Origin: an uncultured Poribacteria bacterium
GTDB lineage: Bacteria > Poribacteria > WGA-4E > WGA-3G
NCBI GenBank assembly: GCA_951828515.1
Contig: OX639992.1
Coordinates: 3,016,217 to 3,080,216 of the forward strand
Reading direction: 5' to 3'
DNA: 64,000 nucleotides
The translations under genes and the position numbers were made by a program. The notes beneath the pieces are model-generated. The model was given only the letters and a program-made list of their open reading frames with translations, was not told the DNA's origin and ran no database searches. Below are positions 9,382-17,852 of this stretch, one piece after another (the first letter of the stretch is position 1; each line of letters starts with the position of its first letter).

Positions 9382-9777
9382 ATGGCTATTGAACAATTCT
9401 GGGGAACCGGCAGACGCAAAACCTCAGTCGCGCGTGTCCGAATCATTCCCGGTGGTGATGCCGGAGTGACCGTTAACAAAAAACCGATTCAAGAGTACTT
9501 TGAACGCGCAGACCACTGGCAGGCAGCACAGCGTCCCATTGAGCATGTTGAGAAGGGTGGCGAATATGCCGTTCACGTCAACGTGAAAGGGGGCGGAAAG
9601 ACTGGACAGTCTGGAGCAATCTCACACGGGCTTGCACGGGCACTTGTCAAAGCGGATGAATCCTTGAAGGCTTCATTGAAAAAGGCAGGGTTTTTAACGC
9701 GCGATCCGAGGATGGTCGAGAGGAAGAAATACGGACAGAAAGGCGCACGGGCACGCTTTCAATTCTCCAAGCGTTAA
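9382..9777 (+). CDS. rpsI: 30S ribosomal protein S9
   Basis: A 131-residue uS9 with the conserved GTGRRKTSVARVRI N-terminus, a GGGKTGQSGAISHGLARAL centre and the C-terminal DPRMVERKKYGQKGARARFQFSKR tail, whose final SKR reaches the ribosomal P site. The start ATG at 9382 gives the normal length. It is co-transcribed with rplM. No clear rho-independent terminator follows; the spacer after it carries a nested palindromic repeat. Confidence 0.97.
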   Translation: MAIEQFWGTGRRKTSVARVRIIPGGDAGVTVNKKPIQEYFERADHWQAAQRPIEHVEKGGEYAVHVNVKGGGKTGQSGAISHGLARALVKADESLKASLKKAGFLTRDPRMVERKKYGQKGARARFQFSKR

Positions 9778-9830
9778 AATTGTCGAGTTCTTCGGACGTT
9801 TACAGAGTTTAACGCAAGTCTCCATCTCTC

Positions 9831-9899
9831 GCTGGCAGGGTTTCAACCCTCTCTGGAAGCCCTTCTGGAATGCTATACGTGCATTCCTTCTCCGCCAGC
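9831..9899 (+). repeat. nested palindromic element between rpsI and purA
   Basis: Outer inverted ends GCTGGC (9831-9836) and GCCAGC (9894-9899) enclose two inner palindromes: AGGGTTTCAACCCT (9837-9850) and a 21-nt one centred on TATAC (9867-9887). The inner one resembles the AAAAGCTATACGCGCTTTT hairpin just before the gene at 13319. The first palindrome is a variant of the GGCGAGGTTTC family seen elsewhere. Confidence 0.6.
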
Positions 9900-9989
9900 A
9901 ACAGCGTACCGTCAAATCATCAGTTTAACTATAGTTCCAAAACGACGCATGGGCTATAAATCATACGCGGGCAGGCACCGCGCTTATAG

Positions 9990-11297
<1,308 letters not shown>

Positions 11298-11312
11298 GTC
11301 AAACTTGAGGTA

Positions 11313-11337
11313 GGAGGGATCTCCGACTCCCGACTCC
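11313..11337 (+). repeat. GGAGGGA-TCCC palindromic repeat
   Basis: GGAGGGATCTCCGACTCCCGACTCC-type element, 16 nt after purA. Related copies lie near 17767-17788, 41025-41048 and 49375-49398. The repeat can fold on itself through GGAGGGA/TCCC-CTCC pairing. Confidence 0.6.
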
Positions 11338-11365
11338 TGACTTGCTAAAATTTCTGAATTTTAAT

Positions 11366-11394
11366 TTGACATCCGACTTAAAGTATGGTATTAT
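11366..11394 (+). promoter_or_regulatory. predicted sigma-70 promoter for the tRNA pair
   Basis: TTGACA (11366-11371), 17-bp spacer, TATTAT (11389-11394), 17 nt before the tRNA-Lys 5' end. The position fits a tRNA promoter. Confidence 0.75.
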
Positions 11395-11410
11395 TAAATG
11401 TTGTTAATTC

Positions 11411-11483
11411 GAGCCGTTAGCTCAGCTGGTAGAGCATCTGACTTTTAATCAGGTGGTCACAGGTTCGATCCCTGTACGGCTCA
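11411..11483 (+). tRNA. tRNA-Lys (anticodon TTT)
   Basis: A 73-nt cloverleaf. The acceptor stem GAGCCGT pairs with ACGGCTC, with discriminator A. The D-arm reads GCTCAGCTGGTAGAGC. The anticodon loop CTTTTAA carries TTT at 11444-11446. The T-arm reads ACAGGTTCGATCCCTGT. No CCA is encoded. Confidence 0.97.
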
Positions 11484-11492
11484 CATTTTTTC

Positions 11493-11567
11493 GCCCCCGT
11501 CGTCTAGCCTGGCCAAGGACACCGCCCTTTCACGGCGGCGACACGAGTTCAAATCTCGTCGGGGGTA
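11493..11567 (+). tRNA. tRNA-Glu (anticodon TTC)
   Basis: A 75-nt cloverleaf. The acceptor stem GCCCCCG pairs with CGGGGGT through one G-U pair, with discriminator A. The anticodon stem is CCGCC/GGCGG with loop CTTTCAC, giving TTC. The T-arm contains GAGTTCAAATCTC. It lies 9 nt after tRNA-Lys, in the same transcript. Confidence 0.96.
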
Positions 11568-11606
11568 TCTCACGCAAAGTGAACACAAAATAGTTCATTT
11601 AAAATG

Positions 11607-11639
11607 ACAAGCCTCTGTTGCCATGAGGCTTGTTTTTTT
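11607..11639 (+). terminator. rho-independent terminator of tRNA operon
   Basis: 9-bp perfect stem ACAAGCCTC / GAGGCTTGT with a 9-nt loop, followed immediately by a T-run (11633-11639). It lies 40 nt after tRNA-Glu. Confidence 0.93.
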
Positions 11640-11712
11640 GTTACCAAACTCAGACTGAATTCTTTTCTGTTCTATGTTACACTCTTGTTAAAAAATTCAG
11701 CGAAACTATTAC

Positions 11713-13260
11713 ATGAACAACACGCTTATCATCCATTCTATTTTGTTGCTCTTTCTCTGGACCGCCTCTGGCATCTGCCAAACGCCGGATAACACCACCT
11801 TGCACGGCACGTTCGTTGATGCTGAAGATGGACATCCTATCCCCGAGGTCCTCGTGCGCGTCGCCGCTGAGAAAATCGAGCGCGTCTATCCTGATCAAGA
11901 GTTTGCACACGCAACAGCAACAGATACTAAAGGCACTTTTTCGCTGACCATTCCCAACGAAAACCAAATCTACTACGCTTTCTCACTCATGGCACTCCAT
12001 CCGCAGTATCAGGCGAAACGCTTACGACAGGAAATGTCCCCCAGAAAACGTAAGTATAATTTGGGAGTGATTGCGTTGAGACGGACGCTCCCCTTGCAAG
12101 GCAGCGTTTCTGGTGAGAAAAATGTCGCTGGGCTTGTTGTGAATCTGAAGATGCATGCCAAGTCGGCGGACTTCTTCCGCGCCGCCGCACCGATTGAACA
12201 CGCGGCGAAGACTGACATTACAGGCAATTTCCAGTTTACTGAACTCTACCCAATCGAATACACCTTGACAATTTCGCGGAACGGTCTTATCATAGCGTTT
12301 ATAGAGTCCATTAATCCAAAAAAACAGGCACAGGTTTCCGTCAATCTGCCGAAATTAAGGACGTTGCGCGGCACGGTTGTTGATGCGCAAGAACGATCGA
12401 TATCGGGTGCGCAAATCCATGCAACTCGACACACAGATACGTCTTATGGGCATAGTGCCCTCCTCTCATCAGCACAAACAGACGAGGTAGGCAACTTTCA
12501 ACTCGAGATCTTAGAGACTGAGACACAACTGCTTTCACTTGAAGTCAGCAAAAAAGGGTACTTTTCGAGGGTATACGAGAACGTAGACATCGGTAAGATG
12601 CCGTCAATTCTGCCACTAAAGAGAGGGAAGAGCGTTAAAGGTCGTGTGATCCTCCCGCAGAATATATCCTCTGACGGACAGTATATTGTGAAGGTATTTT
12701 CCATAGACGCACAGATGGAGCCAAGCCTGAATCCATTGGTGTTGCAGAGACCAATTTTATCGAAACACTTTCCTGTAACGGAATTTGATTTTGTCGTTGA
12801 CGGACTTTTTGCGGAGAAATATATTCTTTATGTCGTTGGAGACGACATATCAGCGACCCGAATTGACGCGGACGCGTCGATAAATCCCGAACAGGTACGT
12901 GTTGTAGCGGATCAACCCACAACAACGCTACAAGGGCAAGTTTTCTGGGCAGATACAGGTAAGCCTGTCCGCAACGCTGTCGTCTCACGTTCATGGTATC
13001 CGTGGGAATTACAGCCCTATGACATGTCAATGACGCTGGATCGGTTTGAAGTAGAAACAGACGCGCGCGGTAAATTTAAATTCCACAACCTAACTGAGGC
13101 TCACTATCAACTCCACATCCGTGCTGTCCACGCGGTATTAGCATCGACGACAGAACGTTATCAACGGACACTTATTCACAAACAGGTTGAAATTCCTGCC
13201 TCTGGTACTGCATATCGCATCTACATAGGCAGGCGAGACGGCACACCCTTTACAAAGTAG
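11713..13260 (+). CDS. secreted protein with carboxypeptidase-regulatory-like (beta-sandwich) repeats
   Basis: A 515-residue protein with a signal peptide (LLLFLWTASGICQ, cleavage near residue 20). It then carries repeated beta-sandwich modules of the carboxypeptidase regulatory type, recognisable as LHGTFVDAEDGHPIPEVLV (near 30), LRGTVVDAQERSISGAQI (near 220) and LQGQVFWADTGKPVRNAVV (near 400). Each is followed by a GNFQ or GKFKFHNL segment. Such domains are usually structural parts of exported proteins; no catalytic domain is visible. The Shine-Dalgarno before the ATG is weak. It lies upstream of four small secreted proteins and may share their regulation. Confidence 0.8.
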   Translation: MNNTLIIHSILLLFLWTASGICQTPDNTTLHGTFVDAEDGHPIPEVLVRVAAEKIERVYPDQEFAHATATDTKGTFSLTIPNENQIYYAFSLMALHPQYQAKRLRQEMSPRKRKYNLGVIALRRTLPLQGSVSGEKNVAGLVVNLKMHAKSADFFRAAAPIEHAAKTDITGNFQFTELYPIEYTLTISRNGLIIAFIESINPKKQAQVSVNLPKLRTLRGTVVDAQERSISGAQIHATRHTDTSYGHSALLSSAQTDEVGNFQLEILETETQLLSLEVSKKGYFSRVYENVDIGKMPSILPLKRGKSVKGRVILPQNISSDGQYIVKVFSIDAQMEPSLNPLVLQRPILSKHFPVTEFDFVVDGLFAEKYILYVVGDDISATRIDADASINPEQVRVVADQPTTTLQGQVFWADTGKPVRNAVVSRSWYPWELQPYDMSMTLDRFEVETDARGKFKFHNLTEAHYQLHIRAVHAVLASTTERYQRTLIHKQVEIPASGTAYRIYIGRRDGTPFTK

Positions 13261-13318
13261 TAGGGTCTTTAGAAAAGCTATACGCGCTTTTCTCCTGCCA
13301 TCCGCATAGCATTCACCT

Positions 13319-14080
13319 ATGGCACATAAACACTTCTTTACACTTACGCTAACAGCAATCGTCACCACCCTATTTCTCATTCTCCCGGTTGACGCTGGCT
13401 TGCACGGCGCATATAATGACGGGGAAAGAATCATCACTCAGGAGATTGCTATTCCTAAAGCCGCTGGCGACTACTACCGAAACCCAGGCAAATTCATAGC
13501 ATCCGAAAATGAAAATCGCTGGTTCGGACCGGAAATCGACAGTCGGGTGCTTTGTCCCATGATTGCACACCCGTTTAACGACGCAGGATTCTTTGACATC
13601 ATCTATACCAGAGAAGATGCCCAAGTCTGGCCCTCCTCAAGACCCGGAAAAGTGTGGTGGTATCGGAAACAGGAGTGGCGTTTCGCAACTGCCGACACGC
13701 CTTGGGGTACAGACACCGTCCGCGTTACCCTTGCATCCGAGATCGGTTGGACAGATATCGACGCAGGCAACAGCGTTACCGGGTTTCCTTGGAGCGGGTT
13801 CGAGGAGCATTGGCGTGAAGGAGACTTCGTGAAATCCAAAGCGGACATAATCGGCTACTACCCTTATGAGCACGCTGGCGAGAAATACCTCGCGCCGAAG
13901 TACGTCAAAATCGGAACGCTGGACTACTTATGTGAGACTGGAACCGGACACCTTAACTTGAAGGTCCTAAGTCACACCGAAGGACATTTCACAGATCCCG
14001 TATTTCGTTCCAAATCTAACCAACTCAGTCGCCGCGAAAAAGGCGCAGATAATTGGTACGACTGCCTGCCCTTAAAATAA
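13319..14080 (+). CDS. small secreted protein, family A copy 1
   Basis: A 253-residue protein with a signal peptide (hydrophobic core ILPVDA, residues ~10-26). It is a clear paralogue of the protein at 14926-15669. Shared anchors are WFGPE, HPFN, FDI, WWYR/RWYR, DTPWGT, PWSG, HWREG/HWRDG and a C-terminal WYDC. The four or five shared Trp/Cys positions suggest a compact extracellular fold. I do not recognise the family. It is the first member of an A1-B1-A2-B2 arrangement, indicating that a two-gene unit was duplicated. Confidence 0.75.
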   Translation: MAHKHFFTLTLTAIVTTLFLILPVDAGLHGAYNDGERIITQEIAIPKAAGDYYRNPGKFIASENENRWFGPEIDSRVLCPMIAHPFNDAGFFDIIYTREDAQVWPSSRPGKVWWYRKQEWRFATADTPWGTDTVRVTLASEIGWTDIDAGNSVTGFPWSGFEEHWREGDFVKSKADIIGYYPYEHAGEKYLAPKYVKIGTLDYLCETGTGHLNLKVLSHTEGHFTDPVFRSKSNQLSRREKGADNWYDCLPLK

Positions 14081-14093
14081 CCTGATTATAATT

Positions 14094-14150
14094 CGCTGGC
14101 GGGGTTCTAACCGCACACTGTAATTTGCTGGCGAGGTTTCTAACCTCGCT
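14094..14150 (+). repeat. two GGCGAGGTTTC-type palindromes in tandem
   Basis: 14094-14116 is CGCTGGC plus GGGGTTCTAACCGCAC, a hybrid half-GAGG/half-GCGG form. 14126-14150 is a TGCTGGCGAGG...CCTCGCT palindrome. They lie between family-A copy 1 and family-B copy 1. Confidence 0.7.
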
Positions 14151-14161
14151 CCTGTGAACAA

Positions 14162-14857
14162 ATGAGAAACATCGCAAACACATTAAACGCATTCATCCTC
14201 ATTTATATCTCCCTTCTTCTGCAAGCGGGCGCGAATGCCGCTTTCTGGGAAGACCACTTTGAACAAGAAGCAGTGGATGACTGGCAACACGTCGGAAACG
14301 ATTCCGTCTGGACGGTTGAAGATGGATTTTTAAGAGCAGAAATTCAGGCACAAAACCAGTGGAGTGTCATATTTGAACGCTATCAACTCATCGCCTATCC
14401 CGGTCCCTATAATGATTTTACAATCACACTTGAAACCGCTGGTGCCGCACGCGCTCGATTCGGTATCGCACTTGCAAAGCACTTCCGAAATCCCGTGACC
14501 GAAGTAGAGGAGGACGGCTACTATCTCTTTTTTACGAACGATATACAAGCCTCAAGAGACGGTGGCACGTTCGTCGGACCCGAGCGACGCTGGAACACAG
14601 ACGAACTCCAACAGATGGAACTCCACTTCAAGAACGGTCGATTTCAATTGAATGCCGATGGCGAATCACGCCTCGATTTCACGGACGCAAACTTCAATCA
14701 TATTGATACCATCGCCTTCGTCCTCGCCGGATTTGTCACAGAGGAGGTTAACATAGGAAGCGCGTGGGTAGACACGTTTACGATTGACGGACTCGCTGTC
14801 TCACCCAAACGAAAATTAGCAACTACATGGGCAAGTTTGAAGCAAAAACAGCCTTGA
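14162..14857 (+). CDS. small secreted lectin-like protein, family B copy 1
   Basis: A 231-residue protein with a signal peptide ending near ANAAF. The rest resembles the concanavalin/laminin-G-like beta-sandwich of sugar-binding or DUF1080-type domains. Anchors: WEDHFEQE, WQHVGNDSVWTVEDGFL, YNDFTIT, WNTDELQQMELHF, LDFTDANFNHIDTIAF and WVDTFTIDGL. No catalytic residues can be assigned. It is a paralogue of 15816-16517 and follows family-A copy 1. Binding of a glycan or cell-surface ligand is an inference from the fold only. Confidence 0.72.
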   Translation: MRNIANTLNAFILIYISLLLQAGANAAFWEDHFEQEAVDDWQHVGNDSVWTVEDGFLRAEIQAQNQWSVIFERYQLIAYPGPYNDFTITLETAGAARARFGIALAKHFRNPVTEVEEDGYYLFFTNDIQASRDGGTFVGPERRWNTDELQQMELHFKNGRFQLNADGESRLDFTDANFNHIDTIAFVLAGFVTEEVNIGSAWVDTFTIDGLAVSPKRKLATTWASLKQKQP

Positions 14858-14867
14858 TTTCACCCTT

Positions 14868-14893
14868 CGCTGGCGAGGTTTCCGAACCTCGCC
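14868..14893 (+). repeat. CGCTGGCGAGG palindromic repeat
   Basis: CGCTGGCGAGGTTTCC followed by GAACCTCGCC, a 10-bp-stem palindrome, with a heptad stretch (14897-14920) running up to the next ATG. Confidence 0.75.
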
Positions 14894-14925
14894 TCTGAAA
14901 ACTGACAACCGATAACTATTAAAAA

Positions 14926-15669
14926 ATGTTTCAAAAAAACTTAGATCTGATTTTTGATGCCTTTCTACTCGTGGTGGTTCTCGTCATCGCGTTTTGTAAC
15001 ACCTATGCCAGAGCAAGGTTGAACCCTGGGGAACGCGCGCAACCCCCAAATTCGGGGTTTTATTATAGAACCCCCGGTTCAAACGGTAAGTGGTTCGGAC
15101 CTGAACTCAACTCGCTGACCCTCTGCTCCGGTGTTCATAACCCCTTTAACAATAGAGGTCAGTTCGACATCGTAGAAACCATCGAAAGTGCCGCTGTTTC
15201 CCGGTCAAGTATCCGAGGCGCGCTCCGTTGGTATCGTGGACAGCGGTGGTATTTCAGCACGGACGATACACCGTGGGGTACAAACTTCTCTTATATTACA
15301 CTTCGCGACGATTTAGGGTGGGATGAAATTAGTGTCGGAGGTGGAACAACGGGCTATCCGTGGAGCGGCGTTGAACGACATTGGCGGGATGGAAATATTA
15401 TCCGAGCGCAAGCCTCCGTCATCGGTTGGCGACGGTATGCCCGCGGTACAGAACGCTGGGTCTGCCCGATGTACTACAAAATCGGCGGATGGGAGGGTGA
15501 AACCGTCGAAGTCAACTGCAAAACCCTCAGAACGTGGTTTCCTCCCGACTGGAACGTCCTGAAACAGAAAGATAGAGACTTCGGGCCCCCAGTCGAACGC
15601 ATACCTGGGGTTTTGAGTCGCAAAGGAAAGAAAACACAACAGTGGTACGACTGCATAAAAATCAATTAA
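14926..15669 (+). CDS. small secreted protein, family A copy 2
   Basis: A 247-residue protein with a hydrophobic N-terminus (residues ~12-28) as signal peptide. It is homologous along its length to 13319-14080: WFGPE, CSGVHNPFN, FDIVETIE, LRWYRGQRWYF, DDTPWGTNF, GYPWSGVERHWRDG and WYDCIKIN. The spacing to its neighbours is short, and both flanks carry palindromes of the GAGG/GCGG type. Function unknown. The copies have diverged well beyond near-identity, so the duplication is old or under diversifying pressure. Confidence 0.75.
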   Translation: MFQKNLDLIFDAFLLVVVLVIAFCNTYARARLNPGERAQPPNSGFYYRTPGSNGKWFGPELNSLTLCSGVHNPFNNRGQFDIVETIESAAVSRSSIRGALRWYRGQRWYFSTDDTPWGTNFSYITLRDDLGWDEISVGGGTTGYPWSGVERHWRDGNIIRAQASVIGWRRYARGTERWVCPMYYKIGGWEGETVEVNCKTLRTWFPPDWNVLKQKDRDFGPPVERIPGVLSRKGKKTQQWYDCIKIN

Positions 15670-15689
15670 TCTCTGCACTCCCCACGGAT

Positions 15690-15714
15690 GGTAGGTGCGG
15701 TTTCTAACCGCACC
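15690..15714 (+). repeat. GGTAGGTGCGG palindromic repeat
   Basis: GGTAGGTGCGGTTTC then TAACCGCACC; the arms GGTGCGGTT/AACCGCACC are perfect. It is followed by a GATAAGGGGGATT segment (15741 on) and heptads at 15780-15815. Confidence 0.8.
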
Positions 15715-15815
15715 GGATCCTGACTCCTCTGACTTGTCCCGTGATAAGGGGGATTGAGGGGGTTGGGTTTAGGGGGATTACTGACAACCGATAACTGACC
15801 ACTGAAAACTATTCC

Positions 15816-16517
15816 ATGCCAAACAAAAACGTAACGATCTTCATACTTCTTTATACGCTCATGAGCTGCATCCTTTCCGTCTCCGCTGAGGTCTGGCGCG
15901 ACGATTTCGATGCAGAAAACCCCGAAGCATGGCAAGTCGTCGGAAACGATTCTATCTGGAAGATCGAGGACGGATTCTTACACGCAGAGGTCAATCGGGA
16001 ATGGGATGTACAATACGAGCTCTACCAATTCATCGCGCTTCCACCCCCCTACAGGAACTTCACAATCACCATAAACGATTTCGGTGGCAACAAAACACGT
16101 TTCGGTTTTTGTGTAGGCCGCCGTTTTCCCGATACCTCGCAAGAGGATCCGTTCTTCTATGTGTTTTTCCCAGATGAAATCAGAGCGAGGCGTTTCGACG
16201 GTAAAGGCAGCAGCCATCCCTTCCGAATTCGGCTCTCCAGAGAGCCGCGCATCCGTTGGGAAACGGATGTTCTGAAAAAGATGGAACTCCAATTTAATGC
16301 CGGGCATTTTGTGTTATTCGCGGATGGTGAGCTTCGTACGGCATTTCAGGATGCCAACTTCGATAAAATCGAGATTCTCGGTTTCGTCATGGAAGGCATT
16401 AACATCGCAAACGAATGGGTCGGTGCGGCGTGGGCGGATTCCTTCACCATTGCCGGACTCAACGTCTCCCCAGAGGTAAGATTAACCCTAATTTGGGGAA
16501 GACTCAAGCAAAAATAA
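15816..16517 (+). CDS. small secreted lectin-like protein, family B copy 2
   Basis: A 233-residue protein with a signal peptide (MSCILSVSAEVW region). It is a paralogue of 14162-14857, sharing WRDDFDAE, VVGNDSIWKIEDGFL, YRNFTITI, LKKMELQFNAGHF, FQDANFDKIEILGF and WADSFTIAGL. It is predicted to be a beta-sandwich of the concanavalin-like type. Its start ATG directly follows a heptad array. It is the last gene of the A1-B1-A2-B2 set. Function unknown. Confidence 0.72.
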   Translation: MPNKNVTIFILLYTLMSCILSVSAEVWRDDFDAENPEAWQVVGNDSIWKIEDGFLHAEVNREWDVQYELYQFIALPPPYRNFTITINDFGGNKTRFGFCVGRRFPDTSQEDPFFYVFFPDEIRARRFDGKGSSHPFRIRLSREPRIRWETDVLKKMELQFNAGHFVLFADGELRTAFQDANFDKIEILGFVMEGINIANEWVGAAWADSFTIAGLNVSPEVRLTLIWGRLKQK

Positions 16518-16524
16518 AAACACC

Positions 16525-16609
16525 CAGTTCAAGAACGGCATAGGCGGCTCGTAAGAAAGGCTGCCGATCTACGGACCGCCTTTATTCCTCCGCAAGGTAA
16601 GTTTAAAAT
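16525..16609 (+). repeat. dispersed SD-bearing element, copy 1
   Basis: A divergent copy of the element described for 16629-16757: AACGGCATAGGCGGCTCGT near the start, CCTCCGCAAGGTAAGTTTAAAA (16587-16608) at the end. No ATG follows here. It lies between family-B copy 2 and the EamA gene. Confidence 0.65.
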
Positions 16610-16628
16610 TTAGTAATTTCATAAATGG

Positions 16629-16757
16629 CAGCCTGCAACAACGGCGCAGGCGACTCGTGAGGAAGGCAGTTGTTCTACAAACCCCCTTCATTACTCCGCA
16701 AGGTAAAATTAAAAATCCGCAAGGTAAAATTAAAAATCCGCAAGGTAAGTTTAAAAA
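16629..16757 (+). repeat. dispersed SD-bearing element, copy 2 with triple 3' end
   Basis: The element begins with a GCCTGCAACAACGGCGCAGGC hairpin (GCCTGC/GCAGGC), continues through CGACTCGTGAGGAAGGCAG, and ends in TCCGCAAGGTAAAATTAAAAA, here repeated three times in tandem (from ~16694). The last AAGGT is 11 nt before the EamA ATG at 16758 and is the only Shine-Dalgarno candidate for that gene. Confidence 0.8.
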
Positions 16758-17657
16758 ATGTTGGAAAAAGAATTTAGGAATGAAGACCCATCAAGTAAAA
16801 TTATCGTTCTTGCCTCACTGATCGTTTCCCTTATGGGGGGCGGCGCCCTCGCCGTTAAAATCGGGCTGCAAGGCTTCCCGCCGCTAAAAATGGCACTCTT
16901 CCGTTGCATATTGGGAATTATTGCTGTTGGCGGAATAGGACTCTATTATGGGATGTCCATGCGGATGCGCTTCGAGGAACTTCGCCGATTGCTGCTGATT
17001 GCCGCCCTCTACGCCCTGCATACGATTACCTTGAACATCGGCACCCAACTCACAACAGCCTCTCGGGCAACCATTTTTTTCTATCTCTACCCCTTCTTCA
17101 CAGTCCTGTTCGGACACTTCTATCTTCCAAACGATCGACTCTCCGCCACGAAAACAGTGGGAATTTTCATCGCTTTCGGTGGCGTTTTTCTCTCGCTCAT
17201 GCCGGATTTACAAGGTGGTAGTGTCACAGGATACCTCATCGGCGACCTGATGGTAACCCTTGGGTCGTGTTTCTTGGGACTCCGCATCACAGTGACAAAG
17301 GTGTTCGTTCAGGAGATTCACCCCTACCGACTCCTCGTCTGGCTGTTAGGTTTAAACATCCCCTGCTTTTACGTCCTGAGTCTCATTTTTGAGGGCGATA
17401 AGCCGATCGGATGGACATTAGAAAGTACAGCAGGATTGATCTACCAAGGGTGGATTATTACAGGTTTCTGCTTTTTGGTGTTGACATCCCTGCTAAGAAA
17501 ATACAAGGCAAGCAAACTCGTCATCTTAGGCTTCCTCATGCCGGTATCCGGTGTTCTGTTCAGCCATCTGATTTTAGGGGATGAACTGACCTTCGGCTTG
17601 TTGGCAGGTACTGGATTAGTAGCAATCGGGATTTATCTCGTAAACAGGCAGGGTTAA
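16758..17657 (+). CDS. EamA/DMT-superfamily permease
   Basis: A 299-residue integral membrane protein with ten predicted spans in two EamA halves, each ending in a typical tail (FGGVFLSLMPD near residue 155 and LVAIGIYLVNR at the C-terminus). The ALAVKIGLQGFPPLKMALFR segment in the first span is diagnostic of the drug/metabolite transporter superfamily. The substrate cannot be predicted; family members move amino acids, nucleosides or drugs. Its translation start is supplied by the dispersed element immediately upstream, the clearest case in the window. Confidence 0.88.
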   Translation: MLEKEFRNEDPSSKIIVLASLIVSLMGGGALAVKIGLQGFPPLKMALFRCILGIIAVGGIGLYYGMSMRMRFEELRRLLLIAALYALHTITLNIGTQLTTASRATIFFYLYPFFTVLFGHFYLPNDRLSATKTVGIFIAFGGVFLSLMPDLQGGSVTGYLIGDLMVTLGSCFLGLRITVTKVFVQEIHPYRLLVWLLGLNIPCFYVLSLIFEGDKPIGWTLESTAGLIYQGWIITGFCFLVLTSLLRKYKASKLVILGFLMPVSGVLFSHLILGDELTFGLLAGTGLVAIGIYLVNRQG

Positions 17658-17724
17658 GGACAACCTTCGATCCGGGTAGGGTCCTTCACCCAACCGCACT
17701 CACTTAACCATCACCCCTTAAAGT

Positions 17725-17788
17725 CGCTGGCGAGGTTTCCCAACCTCGCCCTCTTTCCACCTCTTGTAAGAGGGAACTCCGATTCCCG
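17725..17788 (+). repeat. CGCTGGCGAGG palindrome followed by GGAGGGA-type repeat
   Basis: CGCTGGCGAGGTTTCC then CAACCTCGCC at 17725-17750, followed by AAGAGGGAACTCCGATTCCC (~17766-17785) and heptads (17805-17860) that run up to the methyltransferase stop. Confidence 0.7.
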
Positions 17789-17852
17789 CCCTTTGCTGAC
17801 TGTTAATACCGTGCTGACTGACTGCCGATGGCTGACAGCTGACAGCCAACAA

